The notes under the pieces are model-generated. The model did no database searches. It was not told where the DNA came from and worked only from the letters and a program-made list of their open reading frames with translations. From Caryophanales bacterium UBA4951 (GTDB lineage: Bacteria; Bacillota_I; Bacilli_A; RFN20; CAG-826): DNA of 64,000 nt. The stretch is taken from NCBI GenBank assembly GCA_002397465.1, contig DHAP01000002.1, positions 972-64,971 of the forward strand, given 5' to 3'. Each line of letters opens with the position of its first letter. Within the stretch, counting starts at the first letter, position 1. A program made the position numbers and the translations under genes. Positions 52,064 through 59,982 of the stretch are shown here, piece after piece.

Positions 52064-53287
52064 TCAGTTCGAGGGGTTTTGCCAAAATAGATTATTTTCA
52101 TTGTAAGATAGCGAACCGACTTTTTCGATGATAAACCCTCCGAGTTCGAAGTTTGGAAGATCATATAAATCCTTTTTGAAGCCCAGTTTGAGGCGATGGC
52201 CATTCTCTCGTGCATTGATAACGCCAGCGAGGCGATCAAGGGTTTTAAGATGAAAGACATTGGGAACTTTATCAAACCGGGGACAGTAGTAATGCGAGTT
52301 CATGCATTCTTGCGAACAACCTTCATAGTCAGCGTTTAGATAGGCTTTTAGACATTGCGGGTTTCTTCTTAACATTGTTTTAATCTTCCTTACATCGTTA
52401 TCATCATCTAGTCCTTCAAGAGCTTTAATCAATGTTTCCTGATAGTTATTGTCATTAAGTTCTTCGTCGCTTACGACAAGACCTAGACTCTTCTTAAGCG
52501 CGGCTTTGATGTGATATTTATCAGGGACATAGCGGGCTTTGCAGACGAGGATTTTATCAGGAGCGTGCTGAATATAACTAGCTAGGTCACCCGAGATATA
52601 CACCTCGTCGTCTAACGATACTTTGTACTTATCTCTTAATACCAGATTTAGCCTTTTTAACAAGAGCGATAGATTAACATTTGCAAGCAAAGTCCGGCTT
52701 TGAAGCACTCTTTTTTCTCCGTAGTGGCGAACGCCCTTGAAGATGGTGCACGTAAAGAGTTTCTTTTTGTGCTTATTCTCTTTGACGTGAACGAACTTCT
52801 CGTCGAGCTGAACGTGAATCGCAGCCTCATTGCTGAAAAAGACATGATGGTCTTCGATGATGAATTCACTATTTCGAATCAGACGACAAACCGTCGATTT
52901 GGAAATGGGATAATCCTCGTTTGATCCATAGCGGCCGGCTTTGGCGTAGGACATCTCGGAGGCGGCTTCGATGAGCTTGATTTTGACATCGTACATTAGC
53001 TTGTTCCTTTTAGGAATAGCTAAGAAGGCATCGAGTAGGTACAAGTAGCGATGCTCTATCTCGTCATAGTAGTAGCGGCGGTTAAAAGAAAGCATTCCAA
53101 TCGATGTGAGAATTGAACGCGGCTTTATCTTAACAATTCTTAAATATTTTGGCCTTCGACTGGCGAGGCTTATATCAATTCTTTCAAGGACCTTAGCAAG
53201 CTCAGATAATCCGCTTATTTTGATATCTTTAATGTAATCGACAACAAATTGTTCAAAGGAAGTGGTTGAGGAAGGTATAATGTCCAT
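52064..53287 (-). CDS. UPF0236/ISLre2-type transposase
   Basis: 407 residues. The features are of the UPF0236 transposase-like family: an N-terminal helical region, SRRPKYLRIVKIKPRSILT SIG with FNRRYYYDE, then IHVQLDEKFVHVKENKHKK (acidic residue in a beta strand), DEVYISGDLASYIQ and RYVPDKYHIKAAL, a DDE-like layout. The frame is intact from ATG 53287 to the stop. Family assignment is by motif memory; ISLre2 elements usually consist of this single gene with 20-30 bp terminal repeats. Confidence 0.75.
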   Translation of the reverse strand: MDIIPSSTTSFEQFVVDYIKDIKISGLSELAKVLERIDISLASRRPKYLRIVKIKPRSILTSIGMLSFNRRYYYDEIEHRYLYLLDAFLAIPKRNKLMYDVKIKLIEAASEMSYAKAGRYGSNEDYPISKSTVCRLIRNSEFIIEDHHVFFSNEAAIHVQLDEKFVHVKENKHKKKLFTCTIFKGVRHYGEKRVLQSRTLLANVNLSLLLKRLNLVLRDKYKVSLDDEVYISGDLASYIQHAPDKILVCKARYVPDKYHIKAALKKSLGLVVSDEELNDNNYQETLIKALEGLDDDNDVRKIKTMLRRNPQCLKAYLNADYEGCSQECMNSHYYCPRFDKVPNVFHLKTLDRLAGVINARENGHRLKLGFKKDLYDLPNFELGGFIIEKVGSLSYNENNLFWQNPSN

Positions 53288-53459
53288 GGGAGTTCTCCGT
53301 ATTCTGTCGGCAAAACAATTATAGCGAACTCCCTTTTTATATGGTTACCTACCTTTATGAAACGTAATCATACATTTGACAACATTTGCATTTAATCAAG
53401 GTACGGCTTATATTGGATTTATAGCAAAAAGAGTTGAAGAATGAATAGTGACTAACTCA

Positions 53460-54818
53460 TTGCAACAACTTAGGGGCGATGAAGTTTCAAAGAACAACTC
53501 CTGCTGCTTCTGATTAGGTATTTCTTGCTTTACCTAATTAGTGATGGTTTAAGGCAGACATCCTTGCTGGGGACGGCCTTAATGCCGATGGCGTTCATAA
53601 AGGTAACGCCGAACCTCTCTACCGTAAGTTGGTAGGGAGTTTTATTTTTGTTGGACTTTCTAATGTAGGAATTGATGTGCGAAAACAGGCGATTGACTTT
53701 CTCCTGAGTCAAGAAATCTAAGCTCTTGCCCTTCATAATTACGTAGCGAATGAATTCATGATTTCTCTCGCAGGCGGCTTTGTCCGTCGAGCGGTAAGGA
53801 TTGGTGAAAAACATCCTGGTGATGACGGCTCCCAATTCGTTGATCTCCAACTCGTGGAAGCGAGCGAACTCGGGACCATTATCGCTTAAGTTAATTGGAA
53901 AGATCGCCTCGTATTCGCTTCCTAATATCTCTTGAAGTTTGCGTATCCTGGCCACGACCGACCGCGCGCTTCCCTTGCTGATCAGATAGCCGAATTGAAA
54001 TCGTGTCGAAGGCAGCGTGATCGTCAAGATCGCTTTTCTATCATCGATCTTTCCTTCGACTGAATCGTATTGCCATGGATTGAGATCAGGATAGGCTTTA
54101 ACATAGTTAAGATAATCGGAATGCGTTCTTCCCAGCATTCGTTCGACATTGACGATCTTCTTTTTGGCATAGTCATACTTATGCTTGTAGCGGACGTATC
54201 GGGGTAGTTCATGAGCTCTGACACTCAGATAGCCTTTATAGATGTATCTCCGTATCGTCCTTTCCGAGCAAAGCGACTGGAGCAAAGAACTCGCGACATA
54301 GAGATGGTGAAGGGATTGGCCCCTTTCTTTAATCCCGTGAATGAGCTCCTGATCGATCGCGGTTAAATCATTTGCATCAATCCGCTTAAAAACGCGCGGC
54401 TCAACCCTTTTCTTTTGCGATGAAGACTCGGCGTCGACACAGTCATAATATCTTTTTAGATTGCTGCATATCGAAGCGTTCTCGCAGCCGTTGCACGTAT
54501 ATGGAAACCGTTTCCATCTACGGCAGCGAAAAGCATTAAAATCAGGGCATTCCCCGCGGACAAAAGGCGGCTTATTTAGACAAAGCTTTGAACAATGATA
54601 ACACGTATGACGGCACGGCTTATAATAGCAGTTATTAATAATTTCTCGATAGATGGTCGAACGAGACTTGCCTAGCAAACGAGAGCATTGCTGCAAAGAA
54701 TAGCCCTTAGCGATTGCTGCTTGTAAATTGATACGATCATCATGCATTAATCGTACTTTAGACATAAGATTCTCCTTTCTAGCAGCAGGAGACATCATTA
54801 TAAATCAATTTGTTGCAA
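53460..54818 (-). mobile_element. IS30-family insertion sequence
   Basis: Terminal inverted repeats: 53460-53471 TTGCAACAACTT and, at the other end, 54818-54807 TTGCAACAAATT (11 of 12 identical), each followed inward by a second shared block CTCCTGCTGCT (53498-53508 and 54791-54781 inverted). The single gene inside is an intact IS30 transposase. Target duplication is not clear by eye. The element sits in the 3' end of the DUF4258-like gene. Confidence 0.75.
53530..54765 (-). CDS. IS30-family transposase
   Basis: 411 residues from ATG 54765 (AGGAGAATCTT upstream). It has an N-terminal HTH (GYSLQQCSRLLGKSRSTIYREI), a cysteine-rich zinc-finger-like insert (CRHTCYHCSKLC ... CNGCENASIC) and an integrase-type core with catalytic residues in WQYDSVEG, LSDNGPEF and CERNHEFIRYV (DDE). 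The YQLTVERFG C-terminus is typical of IS30. The frame is complete, so the element may be active. Confidence 0.92.
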   Translation of the reverse strand: MSKVRLMHDDRINLQAAIAKGYSLQQCSRLLGKSRSTIYREIINNCYYKPCRHTCYHCSKLCLNKPPFVRGECPDFNAFRCRRWKRFPYTCNGCENASICSNLKRYYDCVDAESSSQKKRVEPRVFKRIDANDLTAIDQELIHGIKERGQSLHHLYVASSLLQSLCSERTIRRYIYKGYLSVRAHELPRYVRYKHKYDYAKKKIVNVERMLGRTHSDYLNYVKAYPDLNPWQYDSVEGKIDDRKAILTITLPSTRFQFGYLISKGSARSVVARIRKLQEILGSEYEAIFPINLSDNGPEFARFHELEINELGAVITRMFFTNPYRSTDKAACERNHEFIRYVIMKGKSLDFLTQEKVNRLFSHINSYIRKSNKNKTPYQLTVERFGVTFMNAIGIKAVPSKDVCLKPSLIR

Positions 54819-55072
54819 CGACTCTGGCATCTATCGACAAAATTATCTTTCGGGTTGATGCAGGTCAGTGTTTTGTTGTCCGATAATCGTCGATAGGAAG
54901 GTCTTCCTTTAATATCAAAAACTACGGGTGTTATTTGAAGGGGTTTCTTTCTTAGATTATAGCCAACCTCGCCCTTGCTGACCAAACGAAGCTTCATCCT
55001 TTCGATAGCATGATAACCGACTTTGTAGTGGTTAACCTCGTAAGGCTTCCTTGGGTAATATTTCTTAGTCAT
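54779..55072 (-). CDS. DUF4258-like protein, 3' end replaced by the IS30 element
   Basis: 97 codons from ATG 55072 with AGGAGGAAACC upstream. HAIERMKLRLVSKGEV and GRPSYRRLSDNKTLTCINPKDN fit the DUF4258 plan (HxxxRMxxRxIS ... GRxxY ... GxxLxVV), small proteins often found next to toxin-antitoxin or mobile genes. The last about 13 residues (CNKLIYNDVSCC) are encoded by the IS30 terminal repeat, so the natural C-terminus has been replaced. Family assignment is tentative. Confidence 0.6.
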   Translation of the reverse strand: MTKKYYPRKPYEVNHYKVGYHAIERMKLRLVSKGEVGYNLRKKPLQITPVVFDIKGRPSYRRLSDNKTLTCINPKDNFVDRCQSRCNKLIYNDVSCC

Positions 55073-55232
55073 GGTTTCCTCCTATTGCTCTACAGGCAAA
55101 CAATAAAAGAAACGATACCCATAAAATAGAGAACATCCAACAAATCTTTTAGTAGACAATATTTACCATAAAATCAAATGAACATATAAACTTTTAAACA
55201 AATTAGGTAGACAAAAGGTATACTATTATTAT

Positions 55233-56045
55233 ATGGACCCCGATTCCTCAGACAAATATCGAGTGAGGATTTCCCGTTACTGCTTCTTGATCCTGGTCAA
55301 CGACTGTCAGGCTTTTGGCTGCGTGAACAGGAAGGGAGAAGCGAACCTTTGCGGATTCCTGAACCGCCTTATTCCGGTTCTGGTGGATCAAAGGGAGTCT
55401 AGGCAGGCTCTGATTCACGACAAGCTCTTGGAGACCGGGCTCATCAAAGAGGCGAAGAATCGCTATGAGAGTGCCGCCAATAATTATTTGGACACGATTT
55501 TCGACCGGGTTTATTTTGCCGACTACTTGTCGGGGCGCCTGACGGAGGCCATCTGGATCCGGCCCAATCAGCAAACCGGGCTTCTTTTCGAAACGATCGT
55601 GGGCTCCATCATCAAGAAAAGCCAAATAGACTTGAGCAAATACCTGAGGAGTTTGATCGTCGAATATTGCTCCGTTCCGCAGTTTCGCAGGGAACAGCTC
55701 TTTTTCAAGAAGGAAATCCATGTTATCGAATCGGCGATAGAACACGGGAATTCTTTGATGATCAGCGAGAACAAAGCGAAAAAAGATGTCATACCCATCA
55801 CGATGGCGGCCGAGTACACCTTCGATCAAAGGAATTATCTTCTGGCTTTAGAAAATCGGGAAGATGGGAAAATCCTTTCCTTGCCGATTGAAAAATTCAC
55901 TCCTTTGTTCGAAAGCGATCCCGCTGTCGTTCCGACCCAAAACCAACTCGATTTCGTCGAAGAACTGATTAATGATGGCGCCTTTTGGGAGAAAGAAGAG
56001 TTTGAAGGCAAGGAGGATGCAGCACGTGTTTTGGAACAAAAATAG
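55233..56045 (+). CDS. WYL-domain-like regulator
   Basis: 270 residues. The N-terminus contains basic helices (KYRVRISRYCFLILVNDCQAFG) and the C-terminal half has IPITMAAEYTFDQRNYLLALENREDGKILSLPIEKFTPLF, which follows the WYL pattern (strand, N/WYLxxxxxxxxxxxxxLxIxRI). WYL proteins regulate defence and mobile genes by sensing ligands or nucleic acid. A TATACT -10 ends 8 nt before ATG 55233 with no ribosome site, so it may be leaderless. Assignment is moderate; the N-terminal HTH is not evident. Confidence 0.5.
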   Translation: MDPDSSDKYRVRISRYCFLILVNDCQAFGCVNRKGEANLCGFLNRLIPVLVDQRESRQALIHDKLLETGLIKEAKNRYESAANNYLDTIFDRVYFADYLSGRLTEAIWIRPNQQTGLLFETIVGSIIKKSQIDLSKYLRSLIVEYCSVPQFRREQLFFKKEIHVIESAIEHGNSLMISENKAKKDVIPITMAAEYTFDQRNYLLALENREDGKILSLPIEKFTPLFESDPAVVPTQNQLDFVEELINDGAFWEKEEFEGKEDAARVLEQK

Positions 56046-56133
56046 AAAAAAAGAGAAACCTTTGTCAAAAGAAAATAAGCGAAAACGGGAATGGGCCATC
56101 AGGAATTACTATAAAAAGAAAAGGGGCAAGTAG
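56026..56133 (+). CDS. Very basic micro-protein of 35 residues
   Basis: GTG start at 56026 placed 9 nt after AAGGAGG; ATG 56017 in the same frame is possible but touches the ribosome site. The product runs VFWNKNRKKEKPLSKENK then RKREWAIRNYYKKKRGK; about half of its residues are Lys or Arg. It overlaps the 3' end of the WYL-like gene by 20 nt in another frame, suggesting translational coupling. It might bind nucleic acid; no family recognised. Confidence 0.5.
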   Translation: MFWNKNRKKEKPLSKENKRKREWAIRNYYKKKRGK

Positions 56134-56225
56134 AATTCTCGTTGCCCGGGATGGTGATGTTCGTAAAAAGTAAGGCCACTTAAAATGTTTTTTCAGTTTT
56201 TGAATTTTCTGTCTAGGAGGAATTG

Positions 56226-56708
56226 ATGGACCCAAATTTCAAACCTTTCAGAATCGGCGGCATCGAAGCGCTTGAACGCTATCCTTGCGGGAAGGCCATC
56301 GGCGAGAAAGGGAGAGCCAAAGTCTATTATCTCTGCCGCTGCCTTTCGTGCGGGAAACAATTTGTTCTCACCGGCGACGAACTCAATAAGAAACCCAAAT
56401 CCTGCGGTTGCCTCAACCATTCCGGATTGCCGAACGAGGCCGTTTCCGCTTTTCCGGTAGTTGAGCGTTTGGTTGAGCATCGCCATAGCCAGCCGAGGGA
56501 AAACCCCAACAAAAACTCCCTATCCAGTCAGGTGGGGGTCTATTTCGACAAGGAAAAGCGTTTTTGGCGGGCGCAGATCGCCTGACGAGGGGAGCAAATC
56601 TCGTTCGGGTCGTACTCAAGCGAGGCCGAGGCGGCTGCGGCTCGAAAGGGCGCGATGCTTCTTTTTGATGCGATGCTCGGAGAAAAACTGAAAAATACAG
56701 ATAACTAA
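56226..56708 (+). pseudogene. AP2-domain DNA-binding protein with internal TGA
   Basis: ATG 56226 has AGGAGG 6 nt upstream. The first 119 codons include a cysteine cluster (CRCLSCGKQF ... CGCLNHS, zinc-ribbon like) and the first half of an AP2 domain (QVGVYFDKEKRFWRAQIA). A TGA follows at 56583-56585, and the same frame continues RGEQISFGSYSSEAEAAAAR KGAMLLF to TAA 56706, which is exactly the second half of an AP2 domain (G-x-x-x-x-x-G-x-F/Y-x-x-x-E-x-A-A-x-A). The TGA stands where AP2 proteins often have an aromatic or aliphatic residue, as expected from TGG to TGA. Such proteins are typical of phage and integrative elements. Confidence 0.75.
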
Positions 56709-56833
56709 TCGGCATTTTCAGCGCCAAAGAATGTCGCTTGTTGTTTTCAAGGACAAACTTGCAAATCGAACTTGTTTTTCGCATCAGGTCAAATGGGCGG
56801 GAGATACATTTGTGTTGTGTGCTATGCTGTCTT

Positions 56834-57073
56834 GGGAGTGGAAGCCGTTCCCAAAACAGGCAGAACCGACAAGGCATCCCAGCCAAAACCACGTCGGAAT
56901 CCTGTCCGCATTCCGTCCGCACTTGGTTCGCATTTGGCCCCCGTGAAGGAATACAAAAGATTCACATTGCTTACATTTCCTTCATGCGGACAAACAAGAA
57001 ACGCGGCCATAGACGGGTGAAATATTCACAAATAGGACAGAAGAAAGCAAATCCTGCAGTTAGCCCCGCAAGT
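56834..57073 (+). repeat. Conserved island right end, copy B
   Basis: GGGAGTGGAAGCCGTTCCC (56834-56852), GTCCGCATTCCGTCCGCAC (56904-56922, identical to copy A) and TGCGGACAAACAAGAA (56985-57000, one base different), again 89 bp before CTTAGGATC. Total length from the hairpin to the tRNA-like sequence is 240 bp in both copies. Confidence 0.7.
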
Positions 57074-57126
57074 CTTAGGATCTAATAGGGCAACCTGTGC
57101 AAGTTCAAGTCTTGTCGGGCCCACCA
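57074..57126 (+). repeat. attR-like repeat: duplicated tRNA-Leu 3' end
   Basis: 53 nt identical to 47432-47484, ending CCA. The sequence before it does not fold into a tRNA, so this is a duplicate of the target end and not a gene. Confidence 0.9.
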
Positions 57127-57658
57127 AAACGCAAAAAAAGTCCAATCGGAAACGGTCGGGCTTTTTGTTTTGGTGCGCTGGCGAAGTGAAGTGAACCTCG
57201 AATTTTCATTAGTCCCTCCCGATTTGATAAAGCAATTTTGATTGGTTGAAACATTGGATGATGAAAGCGCAGCCGCCCATGATTCTATGACATTCTCTGA
57301 TCGGGTGGTCTTAGTCGCTAAGATCGCGTCGCTTTGAGCGAGGTTCCTCTTCGAAAATAAAAGCTTCCCCCTCCATCAGGGAATCAATATTGACCTTGAG
57401 AATAGGAGGATTATATTGTCTCATTCGCTTTAAAAATGTGACGAAAGCATAATATATTCGCTTGAAAAATGTGATGAGCGGATGATTCGTTTTTTCCTAA
57501 GAAGTCTTCACTACTACTGAACAAAAGGATTATGGGACTTCATTTTAATTTCTCCGACTATAATCTCGGCTTAGATTTCCTGTGATTAATATTGATGTTT
57601 TTTTACATGATGTATTTTTAAGTTGTCTAAAATATTGTTTGAATTGGAGGGGGCTACA
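57127..57658. other. Intergenic region with terminator, direct repeats and a 37-codon frame
   Basis: A terminator-like hairpin lies at 57133-57166 (AAAAAGTCC/GGGCTTTTT). A minus-strand frame of 37 codons (57424-57311, MRQYNPPILKVNIDSL) has a poor ribosome site and no family. Upstream of it two 22-bp direct repeats (57423-57444 and 57456-57477, 20 of 22 identical, core GCTT.AAAAATGTGA) recur with a 33-bp period. The rest shows nothing recognisable. Confidence 0.5.
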
Positions 57659-59113
57659 ATGAACAAGAAAAACATCCTATTCGCCTGCTTGGCAGTTAGC
57701 ACGCTTGCCGCTTGCAGCAAGGGAACAAGCTACGACGGCGCCTCAGTTTTAAAAGATCTTGAAAGCGTCACCGCTTCTTTCCTTTTCGTCGATTCTTCAA
57801 GTGGCGTAAAAACCATCGCAAACGAGAAAGGCGACGTCCTCGCTGAAGGCAATTATAAACGCGTCTACCTTTCGCCTCGCGGGACCGTCATCAACGATGC
57901 GTCCGGCTCTTATCTATTGAGTGACGGAACACTCAAAAAACAATCAGACTCCTTCCGTAGCTGCGACTATGGCAGTTTTTACTTCTATAGCGAAGATGGC
58001 GGGACTACCTTCGGCGTGAAGAAATCCGACGGGACTTCATTAGTCGCCCCGTCTTATACCAAAATCAATTGGGCCAATGAGACCAACTACATCGCCACGG
58101 ATTCCGAAGGATTGGTCTTCGGAAGCGTGACTAAGGAAATAAAAGTCAAAGACAGCTCGTTAAAATACTATCTTGACCTTGATAAAGGAACATTCATCGT
58201 CCAAAGCGGCTCCTCTTATTCTCTTTATTCAGGAGACGGCACTTTGCTTACCGATCCTTTCCTTTCTTATAAAACCAGCGGTGGTCTTCTCTTGTTAACA
58301 AGAGATGAAGGGTCCAGCGTCTATGATGTCGCAAATAACGCCACCCTTCTTTCTAGTGGTGATATTCCTTCTAGCGCGGCCATTCTTGGGTATGGCCCTT
58401 CTTGCTATGCAGTGTCTGATGCCGCACTGGCCAATCCGGTCGTCTACTCCTATTCAAACAAGCTTACTGAAAAAGGCGACTATTCCTATTCCTATCTTTC
58501 CTTGAATGGGGCAGTTCTCATGGTCAAAGAAGATGGGACCCTCGAGACGATCAATATGGATGGCAAGAAAACCGCGATGCCGTCCGTCAAGAACCTTCTT
58601 GGAAGCGTGACTTTCGACACAAAAGGTAGTTCATTTGCCTATGAAGCCGATGATGGCAAGGCTTATCTCTATAACGTCGATCAGAACAAATTGTTCTCTT
58701 ATGATTACGCTTCAATCTATTATGGCAACAACCTTGCCGCCGTTAATGGCATCGGTGGTTCATATATATACAAGAAGAGCAATGACACGAACACCTTTGG
58801 CTTAATCTCCGCTTCTGGAGAATATCTCTTTGAGAAGACGCTTGATGATGGCCAGTGGATCAAAAGCCTTGGGAACGGGGCTCTCGTCGGCTCTTCTTCC
58901 GGAGGCGAAATCTATGGTCCTTGCTATGACAAGCCAATTCAGACAATCTCCGGAGAGTTCAAGAATTTCGTCGACTGTGGCTATTTCGTTGGCTACGTTA
59001 ATGGCGGCGAAAATTGCTATTTGTCGATGACGGGAAACGTAATCGCCAAGGGGAAGGGCCAATTGGCGGACTTTTACGTATCCGACGGTTCTATCAAGAC
59101 TATTTCGTTCTAA
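57659..59113 (+). CDS. Lipoprotein with WG-repeat-like beta structure, function unknown
   Basis: 484 residues from ATG 57659 (GGAGGGGG 6 nt upstream). Signal peptide NILFACLAVSTLAAC with lipobox LAAC (Cys19). The mature protein repeats short units such as NEKGDVLAEGNYKRV, SDGTSLVAPSYTKI, SASGEYLFEK, which resemble WG/propeller-like beta hairpins (xDxxGxxLxxxxY). It would be surface-anchored; binding role unknown. It is followed by a terminator. Confidence 0.75.
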   Translation: MNKKNILFACLAVSTLAACSKGTSYDGASVLKDLESVTASFLFVDSSSGVKTIANEKGDVLAEGNYKRVYLSPRGTVINDASGSYLLSDGTLKKQSDSFRSCDYGSFYFYSEDGGTTFGVKKSDGTSLVAPSYTKINWANETNYIATDSEGLVFGSVTKEIKVKDSSLKYYLDLDKGTFIVQSGSSYSLYSGDGTLLTDPFLSYKTSGGLLLLTRDEGSSVYDVANNATLLSSGDIPSSAAILGYGPSCYAVSDAALANPVVYSYSNKLTEKGDYSYSYLSLNGAVLMVKEDGTLETINMDGKKTAMPSVKNLLGSVTFDTKGSSFAYEADDGKAYLYNVDQNKLFSYDYASIYYGNNLAAVNGIGGSYIYKKSNDTNTFGLISASGEYLFEKTLDDGQWIKSLGNGALVGSSSGGEIYGPCYDKPIQTISGEFKNFVDCGYFVGYVNGGENCYLSMTGNVIAKGKGQLADFYVSDGSIKTISF

Positions 59114-59174
59114 ATAGAAGCGTTTTGTCTAGGCAACAGCCAACGGCAGATGACGCGATCCCATCATTGAAAGC

Positions 59175-59206
59175 AAGGTTCGGAGCACACTCCGAACCTT
59201 TTCTAT
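59175..59206 (+). terminator. Terminator after the WG-like lipoprotein gene
   Basis: AAGGTTCGGA (59175-59184) pairs with TCCGAACCTT (59191-59200), followed by TTC. Confidence 0.85.
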
Positions 59207-59212
59207 AGGCGT

Positions 59213-59869
59213 CTAGACAAGCGCCACAAGCGATAAATCCTCATAGACAACTTCGCCTTGGCTCATGCTGATTGATGTTAAATCGGCGTTGGAGTCATAG
59301 GTCGAATAGAGGACCTGAAGTTTCTTGTCTTTTGATAATGAGAACTGAAGGTCGGCGTTCCAGAACTCTTTGTTTTTCTTTTCCACCGACTTGATGGACG
59401 AAGAGGAAAAATCAAAGGCATTCACCAAGGAGCGGTGGGCCCCGCTTCCGTAAGAGTAGATGAAGTATAGCAAGGGCTTATCCTCAGTGCTGTCATAAGC
59501 GTAATGGGTGAGCCCATATCCACCGAAAGCACCGCCGAGTTGATAGGCTTTATTTTGATAGACGAGAAAGCTCTCGCCTTTGAGGTTTCCTATGGAATCA
59601 ATGTTGAAACGAAAGCGGTAGAGCTCGCAGACGCCATTTAAGCATGAGGGGGTGACATCATAGAGATAAGAAAGAACATCGGAGTTCTTGGCACTGATCA
59701 CCGAGTATAGAGGACTTGCGTCCTTAAGATAGTCATCGATGAAGGCGGATTCTCCGACCGCGTCTTTATCTTCGGGAGCGAAGATATGGTAGTTCCCAGT
59801 GTCATTTCCGCACGAAGAAAGGGACGATAGCAAAAGAGGGATGACAATGAATAAAGACTTTCTTTTCAT
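59213..59869 (-). CDS. Lipoprotein of unknown function
   Basis: 218 residues; signal peptide FIVIPLLLSSLSSC (lipobox LSSC, Cys20). The mature part is beta-rich with a possible disulphide pair (PSCLNGVCELY). It is convergent with the preceding lipoprotein gene. No ribosome site is strong; ATG 59869 is the only sensible start for the signal peptide. Family not recognised. Confidence 0.72.
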   Translation of the reverse strand: MKRKSLFIVIPLLLSSLSSCGNDTGNYHIFAPEDKDAVGESAFIDDYLKDASPLYSVISAKNSDVLSYLYDVTPSCLNGVCELYRFRFNIDSIGNLKGESFLVYQNKAYQLGGAFGGYGLTHYAYDSTEDKPLLYFIYSYGSGAHRSLVNAFDFSSSSIKSVEKKNKEFWNADLQFSLSKDKKLQVLYSTYDSNADLTSISMSQGEVVYEDLSLVALV

Positions 59870-59910
59870 CGTTTCAATTCTATCAATTCCAAGCAGTGTT
59901 TACTATCACA

Positions 59911-59951
59911 CGAAAATAGACCTACAAATCAATACATGTCAGTAGGTCTAT
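59911..59951 (-). terminator. Terminator of the MFS transporter gene
   Basis: On the minus strand ATAGACCTAC (59951-59942) pairs with GTAGGTCTAT (59925-59916), followed by TTTTCG. Confidence 0.7.
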
Positions 59952-59982
59952 GGCTCTTACAATCGTGAGTAGAACAGGATTA

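Larger units (their letters stand above)
47432..57126 (+). mobile_element. tRNA-Leu genomic island of 9.7 kb, composite (two modules)
   Basis: Bounded by 53-bp identical direct repeats of the tRNA-Leu 3' end. A third tRNA-Leu 3' end (49720-49773, different sequence) divides it into modules of 2.3 and 7.4 kb. The two right ends (49480-49719, 56834-57073) share motifs at matching distances from the tRNA-like sequence. Contents: DUF4143 ATPase, small-protein paralogue cluster, secreted protein, two transposases, WYL-like and AP2-like genes, fragments. No integrase gene is recognised, so it is either decayed or mobilised in trans. Composition is visibly more AT-rich around 50-53.5 kb. Confidence 0.85.

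Noticed and set aside
56583..56585. Genetic code 4 (TGA read as tryptophan) for the whole genome
   Set aside because: Intact genes such as the PAP2 phosphatase (2618-2620) and the metal-binding lipoprotein (7849-7851) end in TGA at natural lengths.
57074..57126. A second tRNA-Leu gene
   Set aside because: Only the 3' 53 bases are present; the preceding sequence cannot form D arm or acceptor 5' strand. It is an attachment duplicate. The same holds for 49720-49773.
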